Shown here one piece after another: positions 35,416 to 43,018 of a DNA stretch of 50,653 bases. The DNA is from Asaia bogorensis. Lineage in GTDB: Bacteria > Pseudomonadota > Alphaproteobacteria > Acetobacterales > Acetobacteraceae. Every line of letters starts with the position of its first letter. Position 1 is the stretch's first letter. The stretch is taken from assembly GCA_945861095.1 (NCBI GenBank), contig CAMATI010000003.1:1-50653 (forward strand), read 5' to 3'. Below the pieces are notes generated by a model. It had not been told where the DNA came from, made no database searches, and was given only the letters and a program-made list of their open reading frames with translations. Position numbers and translations under genes: made by a program.

Positions 35416-35963
35416 GGCATGATCCCACACGCAGGGGATTCCTGACCGGGCTGACCGGGATCGGCGCCGCGCTGGGTCTGGCGGGCTGTGGCTTTCAGCC
35501 GATGTACATGCCGACGGCGTCCGGTGGCCCGGGCATCGCGGCACGGGAACTGGCCGCGATCAACGTGCCCATCATTGGCGATCGTCCGGGCCAGTTGATC
35601 CGCCAGGCGTTGCAGGCGCGCTTCGCCAATGACTCCGGCACCCCCAAGCGCTATGAGCTTGGTGTGGCGTTCTGGATCGCCGGGGAAGGGCTGGGCATCC
35701 AGCCCGACAACAGCGCGACCCGCGTCCGCTTCACCGGCTATGCCAGTTGGGTTCTGATGGCGCAGGACCCCGCTCGCACACGCCTGACCGACGGCACCGC
35801 CCGGACGGTGGACGGCCTGAATGTGTTCAATCAGCAGTTTTTTGCGCTCGATATGGAAAACGAGGTGATTCAACGGCGTATGGCGGAACAACTCGCGGAT
35901 CAGGTGGCGACGCAACTGTCGCTGTGGTTCCGTCAGCGCGCCGCCGCGACCGCCGCTGGCTGA
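35412..35963 (+). CDS. lptE: LPS-assembly lipoprotein LptE
   Basis: A 183-residue outer-membrane lipoprotein that plugs the LptD barrel during lipopolysaccharide export. The lipobox is LAGC with the acylated Cys26, directly followed by GFQPMY, the usual start of mature LptE. The signal also has a twin-Arg TRRGFLTG, which is Tat-like and unusual for a lipoprotein. The mature part has the small alpha/beta fold with [18 protein letters not shown] and ends in amphipathic helices ([19 protein letters not shown]). Position between leuS and holA is the standard place for this gene. The ATG at 35412 overlaps the leuS stop. Confidence 0.9.
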   Translation: MRHDPTRRGFLTGLTGIGAALGLAGCGFQPMYMPTASGGPGIAARELAAINVPIIGDRPGQLIRQALQARFANDSGTPKRYELGVAFWIAGEGLGIQPDNSATRVRFTGYASWVLMAQDPARTRLTDGTARTVDGLNVFNQQFFALDMENEVIQRRMAEQLADQVATQLSLWFRQRAAATAAG

Positions 35964-35969
35964 TCGCCG

Positions 35970-36995
35970 ATGAAGCTCGGACCGGCGCAAGTCGCTGGCT
36001 TCCTGCGCGACCCGGGCGCATGCCGGGTGATCCTGCTGTATGGCGACGATCTGGGCATGATCCGCGACCGGGCGGAGGCGTTGGTGAAAGCCGTCGCCGG
36101 CTCGCTCGACGATCCGTTCCTGGTGGTGGAACTGGCGCGGGAGGAGATGGGGCGGTTGGCCGACGAAGCCGCGTCCCTGCCGTTGACCGGCGGGCGCCGC
36201 GTGGTCCGGGTGCGGGAGGCGGGCGATGCCGCGACCGCCCAGGTGCAGGCGGTCCTGAAAGGCCGAGCACCGGGGCTGGTGGTGCTGGAGGGTGGGGGGC
36301 TGGCGACGAGGTCGCGACTGCGGACCGCGGTGGAAGAAGCGCCCGACGGCGCCGCGATCGGTTGCTATCCGGAAGAAGGACGGGCGCTGGAAGCAACGAT
36401 CAGGACGACCTTGCAGCAGGCCGGGGTTGGGGTGGACCCAGACGCGCTGAACTGGCTGTCGGGTCAATTGGGCGCGGACCGGGCGTCGACCCGGTCGGAA
36501 CTGGAGAAACTCTCGCTCTATGTCGGGCCGGGCGGGCGGGTCGATCTCGATTCGGCAATGATGTGTGTCGGCGACCTTGCGGGACTATCGTTGGACGACG
36601 CGTTGTTTGCCGCGACAACCGGCGATGTGGCGACCACGGACCGGGCCTTGGAACTGGCGATTGCCGAGGGCGCGGCGCCTGTGCAGGTGATGCGGGCGGG
36701 GTTGATGCACTTGCAGCGGTTGCACCGGGCTCGCCTGGCGATGGAAGGCGGACGCATCAGTGCAGCCGATGCAGTCAAGTCGTTACGACCACCGGTGTTT
36801 TACCGCCGGTCCGGCCCGTTCACCCGGGCTTTGGGACTTTGGTCTGTCACCGCACTGAATGCCGCGATGGCGGGTTTGTCGGAAGCCGAACGGGGATGCA
36901 AGCGGACGGGATATCCGGATTTTACCCTATGTCGCAACGCGTTGCTCGCGCTCGCTCGGCGGGCATCGGCGGCGAGTGGGCGGTATGCCCGGTAA
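35970..36995 (+). CDS. holA: DNA polymerase III delta subunit
   Basis: A 341-residue clamp-loader subunit that opens the sliding clamp. The N-terminal region RVILLYGDDLGMIRDRAEAL replaces a working Walker A, as expected for delta, which does not bind ATP. ARALEATIRTTLQQAGVGVD and GADRASTRSELEKLSLYVG mark domains I-II. The C-terminal helical collar (MRAGLMHLQRLHRARLAMEG) completes it. It begins 6 nt after lptE in the leuS-lptE-holA run. The length agrees with the family. Confidence 0.92.
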   Translation: MKLGPAQVAGFLRDPGACRVILLYGDDLGMIRDRAEALVKAVAGSLDDPFLVVELAREEMGRLADEAASLPLTGGRRVVRVREAGDAATAQVQAVLKGRAPGLVVLEGGGLATRSRLRTAVEEAPDGAAIGCYPEEGRALEATIRTTLQQAGVGVDPDALNWLSGQLGADRASTRSELEKLSLYVGPGGRVDLDSAMMCVGDLAGLSLDDALFAATTGDVATTDRALELAIAEGAAPVQVMRAGLMHLQRLHRARLAMEGGRISAADAVKSLRPPVFYRRSGPFTRALGLWSVTALNAAMAGLSEAERGCKRTGYPDFTLCRNALLALARRASAASGRYAR

Positions 36996-37118
36996 CCGCT
37001 GGATATGGCGTAATATTAAGATTGCAGAAAGTTTTTGACGCTTTTCTTTCGCTGTCGACTATGCCACAAAATAGGGACGCCAGGATGGCGGACGCGCCTG
37101 GCGCGCTGGAGACCCGGA

Positions 37119-37499
37119 ATGCCCATCCAGAATGCGGCTCACTGGCTTGTCGAAAATCGATATGAAGACCGGGCGGACCTTGCGCTCGGGGGCCACGACC
37201 TCGCGCTCGTTGCCGCGATGGTTGACGGCGTCGCACCGGACTGGTCGGTGGAAATGGCAGGCGATTCGGACGCGGACAGCAGCATCGTCGTCATGCCCTT
37301 GGGCGCGGACGATCGGCTAGGTCCGACGTTCATCATCCGTCATGCCGATGGTGCGGTGCATCTCGATGAAATGCAGTGGGACGAATGTCACCATGCGGCC
37401 ACCGTTCCCACAGTCCGCCATGCCGCCGACAGCCTGAGAGCGCGCCTCGCGGCATTGGTTGTTTCCGTACCAGAAACGGAACACCGACGCTTCGTATAA
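37119..37499 (+). CDS. Hypothetical protein, 126 residues
   Basis: Not recognised. It is a soluble acidic protein with His/Cys near the middle (MQWDECHHAATVP) and two beta-rich segments (SIVVMPLGADDRLGPTFIIR and DGAVHLDEMQ). The ATG at 37119 has GGAG 7 nt upstream and was preferred to an in-frame start at 37035. A TTGACG at 37035-37040 in an AT-rich stretch upstream may be the -35 of its promoter. It lies 123 nt after holA and 29 nt before another small gene. Codon use is like the neighbours, so it is probably real. Confidence 0.6.
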   Translation: MPIQNAAHWLVENRYEDRADLALGGHDLALVAAMVDGVAPDWSVEMAGDSDADSSIVVMPLGADDRLGPTFIIRHADGAVHLDEMQWDECHHAATVPTVRHAADSLRARLAALVVSVPETEHRRFV

Positions 37500-37528
37500 T
37501 CGCCCCTTCCAGCGGAAAGTCATCGGGC

Positions 37529-37837
37529 ATGCGGATCAGGGGATTGCTTCGAACCCGGTTTTGCCTGCCGATCGGTTGCGCGGCGGCCATCCTGGGGGTT
37601 CTGACACTCAGCCCGCAGCCGCCCACCAGCATGCCGACCAGCGTCGGCATCGTCTGGGTCTACTACGCGTCGCTATGCGCCACGCCCGGCGATTCCAGCG
37701 ACTGCCAGATCATCAAGGTGCCCGCCCGCCCGCAATTCGCCACGCAGGAGGCCTGCTCCACCCATCGCGACGCGGAACTGAGCCAGCATGCCAATCCGCG
37801 CCTGATGGGAAGTTGCCTGCGGCAGCGGGAAGCCTGA
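37529..37837 (+). CDS. Hypothetical small secreted or membrane-anchored protein, 102 residues
   Basis: Not recognised. The N-terminus MRIRGLLRTRFCLPIGCAAA followed by ILGVLTLS is a signal peptide or single membrane anchor. The mature part has four regularly placed Cys (ASLCATPGDSSDCQ, EACSTH, GSCLRQ) that could form two disulfides in the periplasm. The ATG at 37529 gives the signal sequence; a longer upstream frame was rejected. It is probably transcribed with the small gene before it and converges on the SnoaL-like gene with 7 nt between stops. Confidence 0.6.
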   Translation: MRIRGLLRTRFCLPIGCAAAILGVLTLSPQPPTSMPTSVGIVWVYYASLCATPGDSSDCQIIKVPARPQFATQEACSTHRDAELSQHANPRLMGSCLRQREA

Positions 37838-37844
37838 TCCCCCG

Positions 37845-38411
37845 CTATTGCGGCGGCAGACCCATTTCTCGGCGCGTGACCTCCAGGGTGTCCTGACCGT
37901 CACGGCGACCGATTGCCCAGTTTGACCGCAAACCGCCACCGGCCGGGGCGGGCTGGCCGCGAGACACCTCAAATACCACGGTGCGATGAGCGATCCGCCA
38001 TACCCCGTCGCGGCGCGTCAGGCGATCGACATAGCGGCCCACGACCTCGGTTTCCACGGCCTGGTCCTTGCCGATCGGGGCGCCGCGCAGATAGGGCAGC
38101 CGCGCGTCGCCAGCGTCCGGGCCGATCCGCTGATGGGTGATGAAATAGGTCTCCATCAGGGCGCCGTCCGGGCCATCGAACTCTATGACCATGTTGCCCA
38201 CGACATGCATCGACTGCTCGACCGTCGCATGGCGTTTCACCAGGGACTCGATGAAGCCGTCGATGCCGCCCTTGTAGTTGCCATGATCGTCATGCGCGTC
38301 GGCGTGATACGCGGACCGCACGAGGTCCCAGTTCTTGCGGTCGACGCCGCGAATATAGCGGAAAAGGCAGTCCTGGATTTCCATCCGGTCCTGCATGCGT
38401 AAGCTGTCCAT
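37845..38411 (-). CDS. SnoaL-like / NTF2-fold protein
   Basis: A 188-residue protein with the cone-shaped NTF2 fold of the SnoaL_4 group, related to ring-hydroxylating dioxygenase small subunits and to polyketide cyclases. Typical parts are MEIQDCLFRYIRGVDRKNWD, VRSAYHADAHDDHGNYKGG, FIESLVKRHATVEQSMHVVG, the strand METYFITHQRI, and GRYVDRLTRRDGVWRIAHRT. The Asp/His pair in DAHDDHG could be catalytic. The reaction is unknown. The ATG at 38411 has a purine-rich GGGGGAAG before it; an ATG at 38438 is the alternative. It diverges from the MFS gene at 38493. Confidence 0.8.
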   Translation of the reverse strand: MDSLRMQDRMEIQDCLFRYIRGVDRKNWDLVRSAYHADAHDDHGNYKGGIDGFIESLVKRHATVEQSMHVVGNMVIEFDGPDGALMETYFITHQRIGPDAGDARLPYLRGAPIGKDQAVETEVVGRYVDRLTRRDGVWRIAHRTVVFEVSRGQPAPAGGGLRSNWAIGRRDGQDTLEVTRREMGLPPQ

Positions 38412-38492
38412 GCTTCCCCCCGTTGTTGCGGTGCCCATGTTGCGGTGCACACTGTCCTGACGGCACAGTGCGCCGAGACATTGAGACACCGT

Positions 38493-39698
38493 ATGCGATT
38501 CATGAACACCCCGCTGCTGCGTGGGCGCGAGCGGGCGCCATTTCTGTTGCTGGTGGCGCTGACGGCCTGCGGGACCCTGGGGATGCATGTCATCATCCCG
38601 TCCCTGCCGGCGACGGCGAGAGCCATGGATATCCCGATCGCGACGGTCCAACTGACGATCACGCTCTACCTGATCGGCCTTTCCATCGGCCAACTCGCCT
38701 ACGGCCCATTGTCGGACCGGTTCGGCCGGCGGCCGGTCCTGCTGGTCGGTATGACCCTGTTCACCCTGTCCAGCATCGCGACCGCCATCGCTCCGACGTC
38801 CGAGATCCTGATCGGCGCCCGCATCCTGCAATCGATCGGCGGGTGTGCCGGCCTGGTTCTGGGGCGGGCCGCGGTGCGGGATTCGGCGACTCCCGAGCAG
38901 GCGGCGGGGCAACTCGCGCTGCTGACCCTGGTGATGTCCATGGTGCCCGCCATCGCGCCGGCCATCGGTGGGTTCATCACATCCTTCGTGCATTGGCGGG
39001 CCAGCTACGTTTTTCTGGCCGTGATCGGGGCCGCGACCCTGCTGGCGACGATCCTGATCCTGCCGGAAACCAACCAGGCCCGAACCGGCGGTTCCGCCGT
39101 CCGCTCGCTCTGGAGAGGCTATGTCCGGCTGCTCGGCTCTCGCGCGTTCCTGGGCTATGCGATCGGAGGGGCGTGCTCCACGACCGCGTTCTATGGGTTC
39201 ATGGCCGCGGCGCCGTTCATCTTCGAGGATCATCTGGGGCGGCCGACGCATGAGGTGGGGCTGTATTACCTGGTCCTGATGCTGGGCGTCGCCCTGGGCA
39301 GTTTCCTGGCGAACCGCATGTCGAAGCGGGTCCAACTGCGCACCGGACTGCGGATCGCCAACGTGGTCACGATTTGCGGCGCGGCCGGTTTCCTGGTGGC
39401 CGACGTCACGGGGAATCTGAATGTGGTTTCCGTCGTCGGGACGGTTACCCTGTTCATGGTCGGGGCCGGCATGGCGAGCCCGTTTGCCCTGGCGGGGTCG
39501 GTCAGCGTCAATCCGCAGGCGATCGGCGCCGCGTCCGGCATGTATGGCTTCATCCAGATGGGCTACGGCATGCTCTGCACCGTGGTGGTGGAGCTTTGGA
39601 ACCCGGGCGCGGTCTACCCGGTCGCGGTCGTGCTGTTCGGGTCGGCCGTTGCCGGCATGACGGTGATCCTGCTGACGTGGCGCAGGGGAGCCGCGTAG
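38493..39698 (+). CDS. MFS multidrug exporter, Bcr/CflA-like
   Basis: A 401-residue inner-membrane proton antiporter with about 12 transmembrane helices. The Bcr/CflA pattern includes LGMHVIIPSLPATARAM in helix 1, the loop 2-3 motif GPLSDRFGRRPVLLVG, RILQSIGGCAGLVLGRAAVR in helix 4 and MVPAIAPAIGGFI in helix 5 (drug-antiporter motif C region). The ATG at 38493 is followed by another at 38502 in the same frame. Substrate unknown. No adjacent regulator is seen. Divergent from the SnoaL-like gene with an 81-bp promoter region between. Confidence 0.88.
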   Translation: MRFMNTPLLRGRERAPFLLLVALTACGTLGMHVIIPSLPATARAMDIPIATVQLTITLYLIGLSIGQLAYGPLSDRFGRRPVLLVGMTLFTLSSIATAIAPTSEILIGARILQSIGGCAGLVLGRAAVRDSATPEQAAGQLALLTLVMSMVPAIAPAIGGFITSFVHWRASYVFLAVIGAATLLATILILPETNQARTGGSAVRSLWRGYVRLLGSRAFLGYAIGGACSTTAFYGFMAAAPFIFEDHLGRPTHEVGLYYLVLMLGVALGSFLANRMSKRVQLRTGLRIANVVTICGAAGFLVADVTGNLNVVSVVGTVTLFMVGAGMASPFALAGSVSVNPQAIGAASGMYGFIQMGYGMLCTVVVELWNPGAVYPVAVVLFGSAVAGMTVILLTWRRGAA

Positions 39699-39711
39699 GC
39701 TCGTCTTGAAA

Positions 39712-39745
39712 GAATATTCTCCCCCTTCCGCAAGGGAGGAGGGTT
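39712..39745. repeat. Palindromic intergenic repeat, degenerate copy 3
   Basis: ATTCTCCCCCTTCCGCAAGG followed by GAGGAGGG corresponds to the left half of the 42889-43002 element. GAAAGAAT precedes it, as GAAAGAAA precedes the 19803 copy. It lies between the two convergent MFS genes. Confidence 0.6.
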
Positions 39746-39835
39746 TCGCGCGGCATCGGTGCGGATCTATACCAACCCGCGAAAAGGTCGCCTCTCCTGT
39801 CAGTGCTTCCCCGTCATTGTCTCGGTCGGTTGGAA

Positions 39836-41212
39836 TTAGGTTCCCCGCAACCGCATCCAACTCAGGATGCAGGCCAACCCGGCGAACCCCGCCGCCATGC
39901 CGATGGAAATCTGTGTCCCCAACACTACCGCGTTCTCGGCCGAGTGCGTCAGTCCAAACGCCATCGCGACCAAGGCCGATCCGGTCGTCTGCCCCACCAA
40001 TCGCGACGTTGACAGCATCCCGCTGCCCGCCCCGGCCCGGTCCGGCGGTGCGCTGCTGATCATCAGCCGGTTGTTGGGGGCCTGGAAAAACCCGAACCCT
40101 GTGCCGCACAGCGCCAGCCGCCACGCGATATCCCACGCCGACGCCTGCGCCGGCATGGTCAGCACCAGCAGCAGGCCGATGGTCATCACGGTCAGCCCCA
40201 ACCCGCCCAACAGTCCGGCGGAATAGCGGTCGGACAGGCGACCGGCGATGGGTGCGACGATCACCAGTACGGCGGGCCACGGCGTGATCAACAGTCCGAT
40301 TTCGATCGGCGACAATCCGTTCACGTATTGGAAGTAGAACGGCAAGGCGATCATCGCGATCATCTGCGATCCATGCGTGCACATCGCGGTGCCGACGGAC
40401 AGGGCAAACACCGGGCGGCGAAACAGGTCCAGCGGCAGCATCGGCGCTCTCAATCCCGCCTGCCGCCGGACGAAGACGACCCCCACCACGACGGCGATCG
40501 CCAGTTCCAGCGCGACCACCGGCCAGGGATGGGCTCGGCCAATGCCGTCGAGGCCGGTGATGAAAAAGCCCAGCGTGATGGCGTTGAGCAGGGCTGATAG
40601 GGGGTCGAAGGGATGGCCGGATAAGGGGGAGCGCGGCAGAAAACGCAAGGACAGAGCCAGGGAGATCAGCCCGAACGGCACCTGGATCGCGAACAGCCAC
40701 GGCCAGGAGGCCACCGCCATGATCGCCGCCGCGACCGACGGCCCAGCCGCCGAGGCTGTCGCGACGAACAGCACGTTGTAGCCGACGCCTCGGCCGAGCT
40801 GGGCGCGTGGAAAGATGAAGCGGATTAGGGCGCCATTGACGCTCATGATCCCCGCGCCGCCGAATCCCTGCACGACGCGCGCGACCACCAGGGTCCAGAA
40901 ATCCGGCGCGACGGCGCACGCAAGGGAGGCCCCGATGTAAAGGACCAGACCCCAGCAGTAGACTCGCCGATGGCCGTACACATCGCCCAAGGAAGCAAAG
41001 GGCAGCAACGTCACCGTCACCGCCAACTGATAGGCGTTCACCACCCAGATCGAGTCCGCCGGCGTGACCTGCATGTCCGCGGCGATGGTGGGCAACGCGA
41101 CATTGGCAATGGTGCCGACCAGGACCGACAGGCTCACAGCGATCGCGATGGCGATCATCGCCATCAATCGCTTTCCTGGCGGCAGGCCGTCAGCCGCCTG
41201 CGTCTCACTCAT
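39836..41212 (-). CDS. MFS transporter, DHA2 (14-helix) drug exporter type
   Basis: A 458-residue membrane protein with about 14 hydrophobic segments. The DHA2 features are IANVALPTIAADMQV in helix 1, SIWVVNAYQLAVTVTLLPFA in helix 2, the loop GDVYGHRRVY, and ARVVQGFGGAGIMSVNGALI in helix 4. A second-half counterpart is GRLSDRYSAGLLGG. The ATG at 41212 starts the conserved region. The frame continues upstream through tandem repeats, which I treat as untranslated leader. It is divergent from the second MmgE/PrpD gene and may export that pathway's product or an inhibitor, which is inference. Confidence 0.88.
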   Translation of the reverse strand: MSETQAADGLPPGKRLMAMIAIAIAVSLSVLVGTIANVALPTIAADMQVTPADSIWVVNAYQLAVTVTLLPFASLGDVYGHRRVYCWGLVLYIGASLACAVAPDFWTLVVARVVQGFGGAGIMSVNGALIRFIFPRAQLGRGVGYNVLFVATASAAGPSVAAAIMAVASWPWLFAIQVPFGLISLALSLRFLPRSPLSGHPFDPLSALLNAITLGFFITGLDGIGRAHPWPVVALELAIAVVVGVVFVRRQAGLRAPMLPLDLFRRPVFALSVGTAMCTHGSQMIAMIALPFYFQYVNGLSPIEIGLLITPWPAVLVIVAPIAGRLSDRYSAGLLGGLGLTVMTIGLLLVLTMPAQASAWDIAWRLALCGTGFGFFQAPNNRLMISSAPPDRAGAGSGMLSTSRLVGQTTGSALVAMAFGLTHSAENAVVLGTQISIGMAAGFAGLACILSWMRLRGT

Positions 41213-41220
41213 TGCGTCCA

Positions 41221-41258
41221 CCCGTCCGGAATCCGGGGCGCAGATTGGTCCGGACGGG
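41221..41258. promoter_or_regulatory. Inverted repeat next to the DHA2 transporter start (possible operator or leader hairpin)
   Basis: CCCGTCCGG (41221-41229) and CCGGACGGG (41250-41258) are perfect reverse complements separated by 20 nt. They lie 9 nt upstream of the transporter ATG, so in the transcript they would form a hairpin over the ribosome-binding region. As DNA they could bind a dimeric regulator. Confidence 0.5.
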
Positions 41259-41263
41259 CGTGG

Positions 41264-41311
41264 GCAACAACCCAGGGGGCAAACAACCCAGGGGGCGACA
41301 ACCCAGGGGGC
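41264..41311. repeat. Tandem repeat in the divergent leader region
   Basis: Three direct copies of ACAACCCAGGGGGC with 15-17 nt periodicity (41264-41280, 41281-41296, 41297-41311), then a decayed fourth. They lie between the divergent transporter and MmgE/PrpD genes, in neither coding region. Confidence 0.8.
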
Positions 41312-41399
41312 GACATCCTGGGGCTGTCCCTGGGGGCTGTCCCGGATGGCGGCGGTTGCCAGGTTCGGGGCCCCGGTGGAGCGTTCGTGCAGTTTCAAT

Positions 41400-41447
41400 C
41401 CCGCCGGCGAGGTCGACCGGTAGACCTCGCGACCGCCGGCGGGTTTT
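41400..41447 (+). terminator. Leader hairpin with T-run upstream of the second MmgE/PrpD gene (possible attenuator)
   Basis: CCCGCCGGC (41400-41408) pairs with GCCGGCGGG (41435-41443) and, overlapping it, GCGAGGTC (41407-41414) pairs with GACCTCGC (41423-41430). A TTTT (41444-41447) follows. No plus-strand gene ends just upstream, and the hairpin lies 40 nt before the ATG at 41488, so it looks like a transcription attenuator or a leader structure. Confidence 0.6.
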
Positions 41448-41487
41448 CGCCTATGCTGGTGGACAACGCGCAACCAGGGAGCGTCCT

Positions 41488-42858
41488 ATGTCCGTCGCCC
41501 GCCACTTGGCCGAGTTCCTGACCGATACCACCACGGCCGACCTGCCCGGCCAGACGCTCGACCATGCCGCCATGGTGATCGCCAGCACCTTTGCCAGCGC
41601 CGCCTGCGGGATCGGCATCGAGTCGGCACGGATCATCCGCGACCTGGCGCAGGATCGGGGCGGCCGGCCCGATGCGTCGATTTGGTTCGACACCGGGGCG
41701 CGCCTGCCCGTCGCCGACGCGGTGCAGGTCAACGCGACGGCCAGCGACGCCGCCGCGTCAGACGACAGCGACCTGCGCAACATTGTGCATGCCGGCACGC
41801 CTCTGACCGCCGCGTCCCTGGCGATTGCCGAACGGGACGGGTTGGGCGGTTCGGCGGTGCTGACCGCCATCGTGCTGGGCTACGAAGCCGCCGGGCGGAT
41901 CACCGAGGCGATCCCGGCGTTTCGGGAGCGTGGTTTCCATGGTTGCCTCGGTGCCATTTTCGCCGCCGCCGTCGCGTCCGGCCGATTGCTGGGCCTCGAC
42001 GCGCCGAAAATGGCGCAGGCGATCGCGATTTCCGCGACCTCGGTCGGCGGGTTGGCGACCGCGGCGGATACCAGCGTCGCCCGCGAATACCACGCCGGAG
42101 TGACCGCGATGCTGGGCGTGAACGCCGCCTTGGCCGCGCAACGCGGGTTCCAGGCGGAGGAGCGCATCCTGGAAACCAAACGCGGGTTCTTCGAGGCGTT
42201 CGGCGGCGTCGATGGCGCCGCGGCCGGCGCGATCGCGGTGCGGGACCTGGGGCGGGACTGGGACATCATCACCGACATGGCCATCAAGCTGGTGCCAGGC
42301 GGCCATCCGTACCACGCTCTGGCCGAGGCGGCGGCCAATGCCACGCGGGACGGCAATATCGCGGCCGATTCGATCGAGAGCATCGTCATCTCGCGCCCCG
42401 GCATGACGGCGCTGCACGGCCCGCTGCATCCGGTGACGTTGATCGACATGGCGCACAGCCCGGCCTATTTCACCGCCGCCGGCGCCGCCGATAAGGGCTT
42501 TTCGTGGGAGCACGCGGGCACTGCGAAGATCTCCGATCCGGTCATCAATCGCCTGATCGACAAGGTTCGGGTGGGCGCGCCGCCGACCCAGGACGCGGAC
42601 CGTTACCGGCAGGGGGCGACCGTCACGATCCACACGATAGACGGGCGTAGCTCGACCAGCACGGTGTTCGCGCCCAAGGGGTCTGGCCTGCTGGGGATTG
42701 CCTGGAGCGATGTCGATGCGAAGTATCGCACCTTGATGCCCACCGCCGGCCTGGCGGAACCGGAAATAGAGGCGAGCCTGGCGATGGTGCACGGTTTCGC
42801 GAACGTCGCGGATGTCGGGGCGCTGATCCGGTTGCTGCGTGTGCCTCGGGGGGTGTAG
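41488..42858 (+). CDS. MmgE/PrpD family protein (second in the window)
   Basis: A 456-residue PrpD-fold protein that is clearly different from the one at 10171. Visible are the N-terminal helices (ARHLAEFLTDTTTADLPG), the family core with NATASDAAASDDSDL in place of the usual NGxxAHxxDxDD, GYEAAGRITEAIPAFRERGF, GCLGAIFAAAVASGRLLGL and KLVPGGHPYHALAEAAANA. The altered core lacks the His seen in the other two copies, which may affect catalysis. The ATG at 41488 has GGGAG 7 nt upstream. It has its own leader hairpin and ends against the large palindrome at 42889. Substrate unknown. Confidence 0.82.
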   Translation: MSVARHLAEFLTDTTTADLPGQTLDHAAMVIASTFASAACGIGIESARIIRDLAQDRGGRPDASIWFDTGARLPVADAVQVNATASDAAASDDSDLRNIVHAGTPLTAASLAIAERDGLGGSAVLTAIVLGYEAAGRITEAIPAFRERGFHGCLGAIFAAAVASGRLLGLDAPKMAQAIAISATSVGGLATAADTSVAREYHAGVTAMLGVNAALAAQRGFQAEERILETKRGFFEAFGGVDGAAAGAIAVRDLGRDWDIITDMAIKLVPGGHPYHALAEAAANATRDGNIAADSIESIVISRPGMTALHGPLHPVTLIDMAHSPAYFTAAGAADKGFSWEHAGTAKISDPVINRLIDKVRVGAPPTQDADRYRQGATVTIHTIDGRSSTSTVFAPKGSGLLGIAWSDVDAKYRTLMPTAGLAEPEIEASLAMVHGFANVADVGALIRLLRVPRGV

Positions 42859-42888
42859 GTCGGACCTACACAGGCCTTAGCCATGGGG

Positions 42889-43002
42889 AAAATTCTCCCC
42901 CTCCCCTTGCGGGAGGGGGCCGGGGGGAGGGGATAATCCGCACCAATACCGAGTGAAACCCCTCCCCCCAACCCCCTCCCGCAAGGGGAGGGGGAGAATT
43001 TT
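42889..43002. repeat. Large palindromic intergenic repeat, copy 4 (best preserved)
   Basis: A 44-bp arm at 42889-42932 (begins AAAATTCTCCCCCTCCCC) and its reverse complement at 42959-43002 match except for two central bases. Each arm also contains the smaller CCCCTTGCGGG-type fold. The 26-nt spacer is ATAATCCGCACCAATACCG-like. It separates two convergent genes and could stop transcription from both sides. Confidence 0.92.
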
Positions 43003-43018
43003 CTCCCGATGGCGTCGA

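Noticed and set aside
37845..40919. Very long minus-strand frame joining the SnoaL-like gene to the region opposite two transporters
   Set aside because: Only the last 188 codons match a protein family; the rest is antisense to the Bcr/CflA-like gene or a shifted frame of the DHA2 gene.
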